Below, piece after piece: positions 1 through 11,284 of a stretch of 64,000 nucleotides of DNA. Position 1 is the first letter of the stretch; each line of letters begins with the position of its first letter. The stretch is from contig CAJNOL010001388.1 of NCBI GenBank assembly GCA_905250125.1, positions 1 through 64,000 on the forward strand, read 5' to 3'. The position numbers and the translations under genes were made by a program. A model generated the notes under the pieces. It had not been told where the DNA came from. It did not search any database and saw only the letters and a program-made list of their open reading frames with translations. The stretch comes from Rotaria sordida (lineage: Eukaryota; Rotifera; Eurotatoria; Philodinida; Philodinidae).

Positions 1-1272
1 GAAAGATTTGGAAAGAGAAGAAAGTTTCATTTCAACTTATACAAAAAATTTTATCTTTCAGCACTCTTCTATGGAAGAGCAATAAGAGCTGATATTTGTC
101 TAATTAATTTTGCATAACATGTTATTAGTTCAAATTTCTAAGATTGTATTTTTTGAATTCATAGAAATTTTTAATAATTTTGATAATTAGTGCCAATTTG
201 AAATTTACTACGCCATGATTATTAAAAAGTATATTCCAAAAAAACTATATGACATGTTTTTATTCTCTCGATAAAACAATATACATTTGATCTTGTTTTC
301 AAATGTCTATTATGTTGCATTTAAATTTCTAAATTTGTAAAACTGAAATAAATAAAATGCATCAAAAGGTCGTGATCAAATTTTAAAATCAACACCTGAA
401 AAAAAACACTTGAAATCAAAGAACAGAAAAATAATTAAAAATAAACTTTTGTACTTTTTTTCTTCAGTAAAAAATAAACATTAATATTGAATATATATAA
501 TTTTTTTTAATGGTTATATTGTTCTATAAAAACAGCAGTGTATTGTATAATTTCAAAAACTTAATCATTCTACTAATTATTGTATACTCATCTGGAAATA
601 CAAATGTCCTATATTTTCACACTTTTTTCTCAGTGATCAAATCTTGTAAACAAGTATTATGTGAAGCTTAATTCAACAACTTTTCACAATTACTTATTCA
701 ACGAATGGGAAAAAAACTGATGCTCAACTAAAGAACTTAGTAATTCATAATAAAATTCTTTTTCTGATTTACGTGTCGTCTTTTCATGTAAGAATTATTA
801 TAAAAAAATAAAAATAAACTCGTCGGTTGTATTTTAATTGAAGATATAAAGCACAACACAGATAAATTTTGAAGGTTCGATCGTTTTGAAATTTGTTTTT
901 TCTCAACTAAAATCGAATACAAAGCTTCGAATAAATGTCCGAAAAATAGTAAAAATATGTACATGGATTTCCATTGACGATGTATCTGTTGGTACTTTGT
1001 TCTATATATTAAAGTATCATAATAAAAAACTGGTCAATAAAAAATAAGTACACAGTTATTACTATTCGCATCTTGTAATGAAAAATATGTTGCTGTGCAA
1101 AAACAATACTAGAAAAATAACATACATCACATATATTCATGTCACTATGTTTAAGAAATATTTCTTTGAATTAATTTTCACTATCATATGCATATTAGAA
1201 TCAGCCATGCACTTGAAAAATAAAAAATTCATGAATTGCGAGAATTTTATATTAAAAAAAGCATGGTATTTT

Positions 1273-1457
1273 GGATGATGAAATGGACATAAAAATCGAT
1301 GTATTTCAAAGTCATTGATTAACAGTGACGTTTTAATGAATCAAACACAATGAGTTTGATTTTTAATCAAAATCATGGAATTAAATTGATGAAAATGTCC
1401 ATTTTAATCAATGGATTTGAAATACATCATTTTTTATGCCCGTTCTATCATTTTAAT
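1273..1457. repeat. inverted-repeat element, MITE-like
   Basis: The left arm (from ~1273) and the reverse complement of the right arm (to ~1457) share about 45 bases with mismatches, both containing ATGTATTTCAAA and CATTGATTAA. No clear target-site duplication was found. A small non-autonomous DNA transposon is the likely explanation. Confidence 0.55.
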
Positions 1458-1600
1458 CCAATTATTTAAGCTCGCCGATATGAAGTTAATATGATTGAAA
1501 TTCTTAATTTAGATATTCATTTAGTAGGTGTGCCATTGTGTTTCATTATTTGGTATGGTGGCATTAAAGTTAGCCTTTTCGTTTGTAAAAAAACCTGTTT

Positions 1601-1632
1601 CATCTTCTAATACTAATTAATGTTAGAAGGTG
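1601..1632. repeat. 32-bp near-perfect palindrome
   Basis: CATCTTCTAATAC at 1601 is mirrored by GTTAGAAGGTG ending at 1632, with only G:T-type mismatches, and the centre is AATT-rich. It could be a residual transposon end or a hairpin. No function is apparent. Confidence 0.5.
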
Positions 1633-2536
1633 GAACACTTTTTGATAATGGAGAACACCAACTTTATTATTTTTATTTATACACTGTGGAGTACCTATTA
1701 AACGAATAAACTAATTTAATACGTCCAAAAGAACTAATAAATAAAGTATATATACAAAACAATATTGGAAATCTAAAACAACAAAAAGCAAAATTTCAAT
1801 AATAAATTTGAAAAGAAGGAAGGCAACATACTTTCTAGCTTCATGCATGCGTACTTAGAATATATAGAGAGACGAACAATCTTTCAATTACGTCGCAACA
1901 AATAAAAAAGGACTTTTTTTTACTTTGCAGAACACCATCATGGTATTTGGCATTCTCCAATGAAATGCAAAACACAATAGTTTTTCAAAGTCATAAGGTA
2001 CCTTGGGTACTTTGCTTTTATTATGTGTCATGTATTTAGTATCGGGAATATTAGTCAAATAAAAAGTAAATAAACAACAATTTCAACGTTTAAATAGACA
2101 GTTACTAGTCAACCAATGATGAATTTATTTAAAAGAGGTCATACCATTCATATTATTTTTAATTTACCTATAGAAAAAGAATTCTCTCGGATGCAGTATG
2201 GTGTTTTTCTTATAAAAACTAAAACGACAATACATGTCGTAAGTAACAAGTGTTCATAAACACACTTTTGAAATTAAAAGATCATTTTGTGGCAAATCTT
2301 AACAATGAAAATTTTTATGATATTTTTCATTTTAAAATTCCTATGTTGTCTACGAAATTATCATTCTGAAACAACTTTTGTTAAAACTATTAACACACAT
2401 GACATGGACTACTTAAGATTTTTTTTTTGTAAACAAAAAGTACTTCTATTTTCTCGATTATCTGATCGAAATGCTTCAATCATTGTATATTTTGTCATAT
2501 CGAATGAGTTTTGAACAACCAACAAATGCAAAATAG

Positions 2537-3345
2537 CGAGTGATCGGAAAGTTTCTAGACAAGATGTTCGTTCACTTTTGACCTACTAGAAAGTACTTTC
2601 AATCAGTTAGAATCCGAATTTTGTGCTGTTTTTGAATGCGGACTTAGAAATTTTGTTCAACAGTATTAAAATTCTCTTTGAAAAGTCGAAAAAAACTTAG
2701 TTTCGATGAAAAAATTTTCTACATATTTTTGTATTTTCATTATTACAATTTGAAATCAAAAGTTAAGATCTTTATTTATATATATCAACTTGCAGATCAG
2801 AAGCTATCCTACAAAATGTACTATTTGAAGTTTGTTTTTTGTTTTTTGACAAGATGCCTCAATTTTCGTTTTTTCTAAATATTCATTTTTGAAAAGCAAA
2901 CAACCATTTTACGTTGAAAGGGATTCTTGAAAAAATGCATCTAGTCTCATTTGAGTAAAACCTACAGATTAATTCCATATCATATTTTTACAGAAAAGTG
3001 TTCGTTCTACAAAACGGTCGACTCAAACAATTTTTAGCATGTTCGAAAAGGAACTCATAGGGTAAACATAAAGCTGTTGATTCACCATTAAAAGTAACTC
3101 TTCAAGTTTTTCAAAAAAGTTCCTCACTAAACTTTAACAAAAATAGATATAACATTTCTAAGCCCATATTCAAATTCTGATCACGATTTATAGTTTTTGG
3201 CTCGTTTGAAATGCTTTCAAGCAAACCAAAATGAATAAGTATATTCGCTGGCAACGTCGGGCTTACAAGCTTCATCTAGACCAATATTTTTAGACTTTTC
3301 AAAGATCATTTCACTCCTCTTGAACAAAATTTGAGACAAAATTTC
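2537..3345 (+). mobile_element. dispersed repeat family A, left part of copy 1
   Basis: This segment aligns over about 800 bp, in the same orientation, with 62125-62900. Shared blocks include ACAAGATGTTCGTTCACTTTTGAC-type ends (only partly identical), TGAAAAAATTTTCTACA-type blocks and CTTTTCAAAGAT. The similarity stops at ~3345, eight bases before the target-site duplication of the foldback-like element. A matching right end in reverse complement occurs at ~9222-9285, so the family-A copy appears split by later insertions. Confidence 0.65.
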
Positions 3346-3352
3346 TAACCAG

Positions 3353-3362
3353 GAAACTACCC
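3353..3362. repeat. 10-bp target-site duplication, left copy
   Basis: GAAACTACCC directly precedes the AAGGGG terminus at 3363 and is repeated exactly at 8684-8693, directly after the opposite terminus. A 9-11 bp duplication fits Mutator/MULE-type transposition. Confidence 0.8.
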
Positions 3363-3469
3363 AAGGGGAGAAAAAGCGTATGGTGGGATTGTGGGATTGT
3401 CTGTATTCCCGTATTGCTAATGTACCGTCGGTATTGTATGTACCGCGGATACGAATGTTCCATTGACTG

Positions 3470-4058
3470 TATCCAGGTCCTCAAGTGCTATATTTTGGAG
3501 GTACCCATAGGTCATCAGGTCCTACATTTTGGAGGCACCTTTAAGCCCTCAGGTCCTATATTTGGGAGGTACCCTTAAGTCCTCAAAGGGTATATTCTGG
3601 AGATACCCTTAGGACATCAGGTCCTATATTTTCGAGGTATCCTTAGGCCCTCAGGTCCTCAAGGGCTATTATATAACGGTACTTTTAAGTCCTCAAGTCA
3701 CATTATATAAGGGTACTCATAGATCCTCAAAGGTTATTATATGAGGGTGTCCATAGGCCCTTAAGAGCTATTATACAGGGGTACCTTTAAGCTCTCAAAT
3801 TCTGTTATATAGAAATATTCATAGATCCTCACAGGCTATCCTATGGAAGTATCCTTAGATACTCGGTGGCTACTCTATAGGGACACCCATAGGTCCTCAA
3901 GAGCTATCCTATGGGGGTAGTCATAGGTCCTACAGAGCCACGCTATGGAGATTCTATGGTGTACTTATAGTTCCTCAGGTCCTATTATATAGGGATACTA
4001 ATGAGTACCCTTGTAGGATAGTTCTTTAGAACCTATAGTAGCCTTTATTGACCTTTAA
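3470..4058 (+). repeat. tandem array, ~34-bp unit, left arm (~16 copies)
   Basis: Degenerate units of the type GGTCCTCAAGGGCTATATTA followed by a GGTACC(C)TTAG block recur about every 34 bases. The same unit in reverse complement builds the right arm at ~7310-8395. Copies differ at several positions, so the array is not recent. Confidence 0.85.
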
Positions 4059-4210
4059 CCTTTGATCTGGCACAGACAGACATTGCATAACACAGGGCAC
4101 GTCTTATATGCAAGAGTTGTAAAGCTAGCACGATGAAAACTCAGGCACCACACCTTCAGTAGTTCCATACGACTTCTAATATTCCTGCCAGAATAAGCAG
4201 ACGAAGGTCC

Positions 4211-4219
4211 AAGTAACCC
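4211..4219. repeat. 9-bp target-site duplication of nested element
   Basis: AAGTAACCC at 4211-4219 is repeated exactly at 5823-5831, flanking the CTGRCATCC termini of the nested element. Confidence 0.75.
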
Positions 4220-5822
4220 CTGACATCCCACCAATACTTTGTAAAAAAAGAGGGAAAAAGAGGCTCAGCGTTTTTGGAAAAAAGAGGATTTTTAATAAAA
4301 AAGAGAAGAAAAAGACGCATGCAGTTTCGTCCGAAGAAAACTAAAACTCACTGGCACAATAGTACTATAAATTCGACAAAACTCATATGTTATCAATATA
4401 GGTTGAATATGACTTGAAAGAGTAAAAAAGAAGCAAAACTTCCAGTTGTTCATAGAGATTTTTGTGCAATTGCTTATGTATGCATTAGAAAACGGGAAAT
4501 ACTAGAAGAATAGTCCATTCTATTTGCGTAGCATGTGACTACAATATTACTCTATCTGACTAAGTAGACATACAGAAATGGAAACGATCAGAATTCATTA
4601 AATGTTTTTTTTTGTTTTTTGTTCCTTTTTTCAGATGACTGTGCATGTGAGAAAGGTATTTTTTCGTTGTTTTCAATTTTCAGCAAGTCTTCCATGATAC
4701 AGCGGGTTTGTGAGGAATCGTTCGGCTCCGTGCTGTCAAAAACGCTTGATTTTCCCGGTAAAATATGGTCATCTTCCTGTGTTCTGTAGAAAACGACTTA
4801 TTTGTACTGGGTAGATTGTAGGATCCTCTGCTTTTTGACCGGTGGAGGGCTCCTGTTTATCACTATCGTATTCCATCATATCCGATTTCTTCCAATTATC
4901 ATCAAACCGTTGTCAATATTAACCCATGGCAAGTAAACACGCTTGTAATTGGAGAAATATGGCGTTCCACATCGTCCAGTATTGTGATCGTATAAATGTG
5001 TGATTGTATGCGCAGAAATACGATCGTTTATGGACAAACAAAGCTCGTCTACGGAGAAACTTGGAGGGAGAAGAATTACTTCATTTTGACAGTAAATCAA
5101 TAGCGTAAGGTAATCTAGCAACATACCACGGCATCTGTAATCAACCCAGTAATTTTGAAGGATCAGATAGTGCCGGATATAACATGAAAACTTTTATCGG
5201 TATCTGATGAGCAAAAATCTTCAACTTATGACATCATACTATCAGAAGCTATCTTGTCGAAGAAATCCTATCGAATCTGACAGAATTCTAGAATAGATCT
5301 AGCCACTCTGGAACCTTCTTCTTATTTTGATGCATGCGTTACGCTACAAGTTAGCTATCCATTGTTAAATTCACACCACAAGCTTCCCTGGGGCTGAGAA
5401 AAATAGTCAAGAAAAGTGAGTCGATATTATCATGTTACATGTTGACATTTACCAGAAAAACTTGCCAAGATTGTGAGAAAATGATGAGTTCACATTGGAA
5501 ATATAATTGAGCGATTTTGCCTCCACTAGAGAACTATAAAAATTGGGTCCCAATTAGGGATATATAACATCGCTGAAGTTGATAACTAAAATCATATAAT
5601 TTAGCTTCCCTAGCCATATACCTCGACTGATCGACACATCAGTTTGTGTTATGTGATCTTTTCGTATGATATGGTAACATTAATCAATATATTCATGGAT
5701 GTTTTCAACAACAAGCTACTTTTTCGTGAGAAAAGAGGAAAAAGAGGATGTTTCTGAAAAAAAGAGAGTAAAAAGAGAAATTTTAAAAGAAAAGAGGAAA
5801 AAGAGGCAAAGTAGGATGCCAG
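4220..5822. mobile_element. nested 1.6-kb DNA transposon
   Basis: The left end starts CTGACATCC, with TACTTTG slightly further in. The right end in reverse complement starts CTGGCATCC followed by TACTTTG. Both ends are flanked by AAGTAACCC (9 bp). Subterminal tracts are purine-rich (repeats of AAAAAGAGG) on the plus strand at both sides. A short minus-strand ORF of 82 codons lies at 4876-5124 and shows no recognisable domain. The element sits wholly inside the foldback-like element, so it inserted later. Its superfamily is uncertain; duplication length suggests MULE or Merlin. Confidence 0.7.
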
Positions 5823-5839
5823 AAGTAACCCTCCTAGAA

Positions 5840-6098
5840 TAGGCAAATGAGTGACCAAGAAAACCTCCGAAGGTTGGAGTGATAATATCATTGACGTTTC
5901 ACTCCCTAGTTCTATGAGTCCATTGATATCCGATCTCCATTTCTTAACTGGAACTGGAGTATCCCCACTCTGGATCGCTTGGATTCCCAATGTATCCTCT
6001 GAATCTCCAACGTATCCTATGTATCGTTCATATCCCCATGATATCCTCTGGATCCCCGTCGTATCGGCGATAGGTGGAATCTGCTTCCCCCACCCCTT
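5840..6098 (-). mobile_element. orphan terminus related to the foldback-like element
   Basis: In reverse complement from 6098 the sequence starts AAGGGGTGGGGGAAGCAGAT. It then runs into GATACG/GATATC-rich subterminal repeats, closely resembling the right terminus at 8683 (AAGGGGGAAAAAAAGCAGAT). No partner end or target-site duplication was found. It may be a leftover of another family member or an alternative internal end. Confidence 0.5.
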
Positions 6099-6239
6099 GG
6101 TTGAGACTCATCCGATATATTAAGATTTGTTTTTGTTGGAAAGAGCATACCAAGGTGCAGCGAATGACAGAGTCCTTTTGTGAAACATGATCTGAAAGAG
6201 TTAAAGTGTATAGGGTAGAAATTTAGAACTTATTTCTCG

Positions 6240-6440
6240 CTCTCTCAGACCATGACCGATGCAGATCAAAGGTTAAAGATCGCAGGGTACAAGTCAATAT
6301 AGGGCGTCAGAGACTGCGATCGACAGAGGTCGAAAGTCATATAAAGCATCACAGATCGTAACCGACGAGCCAGAACAGCGTCACAGACCGAAGTCGACAG
6401 GTCAAGATAGCGCTACCAGCCATGACGGACATAATTGTAC
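6240..6440. repeat. degenerate ~45-bp repeats
   Basis: Loose repeats of CAGAGACCATGACCG, CAGAGACTGCGATCG, CACAGATCGTAACCG and CACAGACCGAAGTCG recur at about 45-base spacing. GC content is higher than in the surrounding DNA. This lies in the unique-looking middle of the foldback-like element. Confidence 0.5.
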
Positions 6441-6996
6441 TGCTACCTGCTTTAGAAATCTTAATGCATATACCTGACAACGGAAGTCTATAACATGATT
6501 AGTACTGAATACGACTGAATTCCAGATATTGACTTTTGTCTTTCTCTGACCTTACTGTAAAAAATTACCGTTAATAGTAGATAGCAATTCCGAACATATG
6601 TGGCTGAAGTCTTCTATTTACAATGTTAGCAGTGTCATCATGTTTCACATTTTAATCCTGCAGAGATTGCACGGACAGCTTTTTTTAAATAACGCATTAT
6701 TTTTATTATATATATAGACTAGAAGTGTGCGGGACCAGATATTTAAACTTTTGCGGGAACAGAGACCAGGATTGGAGCCAAAAATAAAACTGTACCGGGA
6801 CCAGAACTAAAAAGTAAAATTTCATTGATGTCAAAACTAAGAATTATAGTTAAATTTTTGCATGTTTTTCAAAGAAGTGCGATATAAATCACATCACACT
6901 AGATAAAATTCAAAAGATATTGCCAAAAAAACTGACATTCGACAACCTAGTTAAAAACAGAGTATTTATAAACTATTTTTTGAATATTTTATATAA

Positions 6997-7276
6997 AGAG
7001 CGTTAATATTCATATAACAATAATGTGAGTGGAGCAAATGTTATTCAATCATAATTAAATTCACGTATTTTTAGATAAAATTTTCGTTTTTCGACGTTTC
7101 AAACTACTAAGTGTTCATTGTCAAGAGTCACAATCATGCCCTGTCTATGAATGACAAGTATGACCTGAACCTGAATTTGATCTTGAAGAAAATTTATCTA
7201 AAAATACGTCCAATTAATTGTGATTGAATAAAATTTTGCTCCACTTCCATTATTATTATAAGAATATTAGCGCTCT
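6997..7276. mobile_element. MITE with ~90-bp terminal inverted repeats
   Basis: The left end AGAGCGTTAATATTC and the right end in reverse complement AGAGCGCTAATATTC continue to match for about 90 bases, including GTGGAGCAAA, TTATTCAATCA and ACGTATTTTTAGATAAA. The core is short. It lies inside the foldback-like element, abutting the inner block of its right arm. The duplication is not clear. Confidence 0.7.
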
Positions 7277-7309
7277 CCCAATATCTGTCTGTGCCAGATC
7301 AAAGGTTAA

Positions 7310-8395
7310 AGGTCAACAAAGGCTACTATAGGTTCTAAAGAGCTATCCTACGAGGGTATCCATAGGTCCTCAAGGATTATCCCATGTGGTACTGATAGGT
7401 CCTCCAGACCTATTCTATGGGGATACTCAATAGCCTATGAGTACCCCTATATAATAGGACCTGAGGAACTATGGGTACCTCATAGAACCTCCATACCGTG
7501 GCTCTGTAGGATCTATGACTACCCCCATAGGATAGCTCTCGAGGACTTATGAGTGTCCCTATGGAGTAGCCGCTGAGGATCTATGAATATTTCTATATAA
7601 TAGGATTTGAGAGCCGAAAGGTATCCCTGTATAATAGCTCTTAAGGGCCTATGGATACTCTCATATAATAACCTTTGAGCACCTATGAATACCCCTATAT
7701 AATATGACTTGAGGACTTAAAAGTACCGTTATATAATAGCCCTTGAGGACCTGAGGACCTAAGGATACCTTAAAAATATAGGACTTGAGGATCTCAGGTG
7801 TCTCCATACTATAGGATCTGAGGACCTAAGGGTACGTCCGCAATATCTCCTTTGAGGACCTAAGGGTACCCCCAAAATACAGGACTTGAGGACCTAAGGG
7901 TGTCGCTGTATTACTGCCCTTGAGGACCTAAGGATACCGCTATATAATCGCCCTTGGGGACTTCAGGGTACCTCCAGAATATAGCCTTTGAGGACCTAAG
8001 AGCACCTCCAAAATATAGCACCTGAGGACCTAAGGGTACTTGCAGAATATAGCCTTTGGGGACCTAAGGGTACCTCCAAAATGTGGAACTTGAGAACCAA
8101 AGGATACCACTGTATGATCGCCATTGAGTACCTAAGGGTATCTCGAGAATATAGGACTTGAGGTTCTAAAGTGCCTCCAAAATATAGGGCTTAAGGACCT
8201 AAGGCTACGTCCAGAATATAGCCTTTGGGGGCCTAAGGGTACCCCCAAAATATAGGACTTGAGGACTCTAAGGTATCTCCCAAATGCGGAGCTTGAGGAC
8301 CGAAGGGTACCGCTGTATAATCACTCTTGAGGACCAAAGGGTACCTCCAAAATATAGCCCTTGAGGATCTAAGGGTGCAGTCAGCGGAACATTGG
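7310..8395 (-). repeat. tandem array, ~34-bp unit, right arm (~30 copies)
   Basis: Units of the type GAGGACCTAAGGGTACC followed by TCCAAAATATAGCCCTT recur roughly thirty times. This is the reverse complement of the left-arm array but about twice as long, which suggests unequal expansion after the element formed. Confidence 0.85.
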
Positions 8396-8748
8396 TATTC
8401 GCGATCCGTACAATCCTACGGGCCGACAATCCGCTGTTTTTCCCTTTGTTATCCTTTCATACATTTATCTCAATTTGGAAATTTTTAACGAAAATTGACT
8501 TTGTTCTTAGGAGGAGAAGCTTTAATCTCATGAGTTCTATCATCTAGATTTTGTATTTTCATCATCCAATCAAATTTCATCTCCTTAGTTCTACATATAT
8601 TCTGTGGGTTGTAATCGTATCGTGTGTATCGTACATATCGCCACCGTATCCTCAATACACAGCATCTGCTTTTTTTCCCCCTTGAAACTACCCGAACTGA
8701 TATCTGCCATCTGAGCTCGTATTGAGTTCAAAAAGAGGTCTCGGTAGG

Positions 8749-9230
8749 ACTAAAAATATCCTAAAACGACTCGTACTCATTAGCCTCTGAAGCCGAGTAG
8801 TGACTGCTTTACTGAATTTTCGATTCAGCTTTATATATTTACCGAAAAATCAAATAACTGAATTTTGACTTGAAATTTTGCACACAAATAGGTCTAATGA
8901 TTTTGAGAATATTATGAAAGTTTCAACCGAACAGAATGTTTCTTTGTCGAGATATTGAATTTCCAAAGAAATCGTCGTCTGCCACAAAAATAAAGTCTAC
9001 TTGGAAATTTAATATCTCGACAAGCGAACATTGTTTCCGGCTAAAACTTTCAGAATATTTCCAGAATCATCAGATCTGTCGCTATACAAAATTTCAAGTC
9101 GAAACTCCGTCATTTGATTTTTTAGTAAATACCTAAAGCTGAATCGAAAATTTAGTGAAACAGTCATAACTAGGTTTTGAGAAGCCCATGAGCACGAACT
9201 CTTTTAGTATTTTTCCGGTCTTACTTTCTA
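8749..9230. mobile_element. palindromic element next to foldback-like element
   Basis: About 200 bp at the left (8749-8905) is mirrored in the right half (to ~9230). Shared blocks are TTTCGATTCAGCTTTA, AAAAAATCAAAT, TTTCGACTTGAAATTTTG and GAAAGTTT. The arms are diverged by roughly a quarter. Beyond it, 9222-9285 matches the end of family A in reverse complement. Confidence 0.6.
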
Positions 9231-9290
9231 ATGGATTAAAAGTGAACAAACATCTTGTCTAAATACTTTTTGATCATCCATTACGCTCAA

Positions 9291-11057
9291 AAAAAAATGC
9301 TACGACGACTTTCTTGCAAAGACAGTTTTGACACTAATTTTGACAACTGTAAATCTCAAATAATAAAAGTTGTATATTTTGATTGTAAGATTTTAATACA
9401 CAATTATATCAAGTTCAAACAATAGAGAAAACCCATCGTAAATTTAATTTACAAAAACAATTTTCATTCTTGAAAATATAACAGAAAAATACAAAAACTT
9501 TTCCACTATTTCTCTTTTTTTTATGCTTTAATAACTTTAAAAGGGAATGCAATTTGCGAGAAAAAAAAACACTAGTTTATGTTGAATTATACTCGAGTTC
9601 TCTCTTTGCATATAAATTCTAGTGAATGAAACTCAGAAGAATATTTTAACACGCGAAGTAAGAGAAAAAGAAAATAGAATCATTCATTTAAATTATACTC
9701 GACATTCAAATATAAAACCCGTTAAATTACCATCGTTGTAAGTCATGACATAATTTTAGTAAAAAGAGAAAGAAACGCTAAGAAAAAAAATACCGAATGT
9801 GTTATTAATTCAACTTAAATGCACCCACTTACGAACACTACGGGAATCATTTGCAGCAATATATCGTGCATTTCTCCATGAATAATATGTATTGAGATGA
9901 CTCTAGTGCAATTTTCAATAGATTTTACTTTCGATATTTTTTTGTTTCGTTAAATTGATTCATACTGCTTTAAACATCGATTGAAGAAAATAAACATCAT
10001 TAGTATTTTTCATTTTACAAAAAGAAACTCTAAGTTTCTCTAATCTAGTGAGTTTATTTATCATGATAAATTACATCTGTCAGTACTTGTTATGATAAAT
10101 TATTATCAATCGATCCAAGGTTATGATATTTTTTCATTAGCTTAAAGAATACTTCTCATAAATATTTAAATCTATTTAAATAATAATAAGATGAAATGCA
10201 CGATTTCAACTAAAGAACTTCGTATGACGAGTAAAACTTTGTCCGTAAAAAAGAATCCGTATTGTATAGCTTGAGCGACAAGACATATAAGATTCCGGAA
10301 ACTGGTTTGCCATAGGTCAAATGTCGATAATTAATGCTTCTTTTCAAGTATTCATTAAAATAAAAGTAGAATAATTTTATTTTTAGCATCACACAATATT
10401 CTGAAAATGTTCAATGTTTATAATCATTCATCAGAATCTATTCATTTTCTTTTCTTTATTCTAAAGATATTCTGTTCAACATAAGGAATCAAATATGTAG
10501 CTTTATTGATTAGAATATCTATCAGGTTGTTTTTTTTTACTTGTGTATAATAAAAATTTTCAAAACTTATACAGAAGTTTAACAGCTGAATTCTTAAATA
10601 TTGTGAGTAGAGAAAGCAATTCATTTTTTTTAGTCTACTTGTTTAGAATTTTTTTCTTTCTTCTTTTCTATTCATATGATGTGAGCTACATTGAGTCTAA
10701 TATATGTGAATAGTAATCATACAACTCTAACTTATATGATTGTTCGTGCATGGTGGTAGCAGCAGTTAGTCTGAATAAGAGAAAAAAGGAAGGAGAATGA
10801 TTTTTTTTTATCGTTATAAAGAAAATGCATTATAACTATTAACACTTAGCTGCTACATCGACCAAACGGTAGGTGGTGTATGACATTAGATGTTAGTAGT
10901 GAAGTAAAAGAAGTCGTTTTTCTTTTTAATAAGGTGATGAGAGAACTCTGTTAACAACGACAGAAATTTAAATATATTTCTTAAAAGAAACCCAATATTA
11001 GTATTATTTTAGATTTACTCTATAACATTATTCGATAAACACAAAACACATTGAAAA
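9291..11057. other. intergenic, no gene seen
   Basis: AT-rich DNA without a supported ORF, RNA gene or clear repeat. The last ~300 bases are upstream of the PMP3-type gene and would hold its promoter, but no TATA box or other motif stands out. Confidence 0.5.
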
Positions 11058-11284
11058 ATGGTTGATACAATTGTACTTGTCATTATTGCTTTTTTTTTAC
11101 CACCATTAGCTGTATATCTTCACGAAAATGCTTGCAACCAAACGACAATTATCAATTTAATTTTGACTATTCTATTTTGGCTACCAGGTACGTACAATAA
11201 TCACAATGATTTTTATCAATTTTACACATATTTTTTATCCTTATTTTAGGGTTTATACATGCGTTATTTGTTATTTTACGTTAA
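11058..11284 (+). CDS. PMP3/UPF0057-family small membrane proteolipid
   Basis: A 54-residue hydrophobic peptide from two exons (11058-11187 and 11250-11284, joined in phase 1). It has the family layout: one membrane segment ending in FFLPPLAVYL, a short polar loop, and a second segment ending LPGFIHALFVILR. The LPPLAV and LPG-x-HAL motifs are diagnostic. The length matches the usual 50-60 residues. In yeast and plants these proteolipids sit in the plasma membrane and help maintain membrane potential under salt or cold stress. The 62-bp intron with GTACGT donor and TTTTAG acceptor argues for a native expressed gene. The start codon is the only one upstream of the first membrane segment. Confidence 0.88.

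Larger units (their letters stand above)
1..2536. other. intergenic, no gene seen
   Basis: AT-rich sequence with no ORF that shows domain-like or codon-like character. It holds an inverted repeat of about 185 bp (1273-1457) and a short near-perfect palindrome (1601-1632), listed separately. The short ORFs here are rich in F, I, K and N, as expected from random AT-rich DNA. Confidence 0.6.
3363..8683. mobile_element. foldback-like DNA transposon with tandem-repeat arms
   Basis: A 5,321-bp element bounded by a 10-bp direct repeat (3353-3362 and 8684-8693). The termini are inverted: the left starts AAGGGGAGAAAAAGCG and the right, in reverse complement, starts AAGGGGGAAAAAAAGC. Further inside, both arms carry a shared block around GAATGTTCC. 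They then carry long arrays of ~34-bp repeats in opposite orientation, and finally a conserved inner block around CAGATCAAAGGTTAAAGGTC (4052-4080 and 7284-7310). Long inverted arms made of tandem repeats are the hallmark of foldback elements, which in Drosophila belong to the MULE group. No transposase is visible, so it looks non-autonomous. It carries a nested element at 4220-5822. Confidence 0.75.

Noticed and set aside
4876-5124. 82-codon minus-strand ORF inside the nested transposon
   Set aside because: No domain, no splice partner, and its flanks in the same frame are closed; too little to call a gene, so it is only mentioned under the element.
5649-6123. Overlapping ORFs on both strands (113 and 90 codons)
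   Set aside because: They span the boundary between the nested element and its host and cover low-complexity purine/pyrimidine tracts; best explained as chance.
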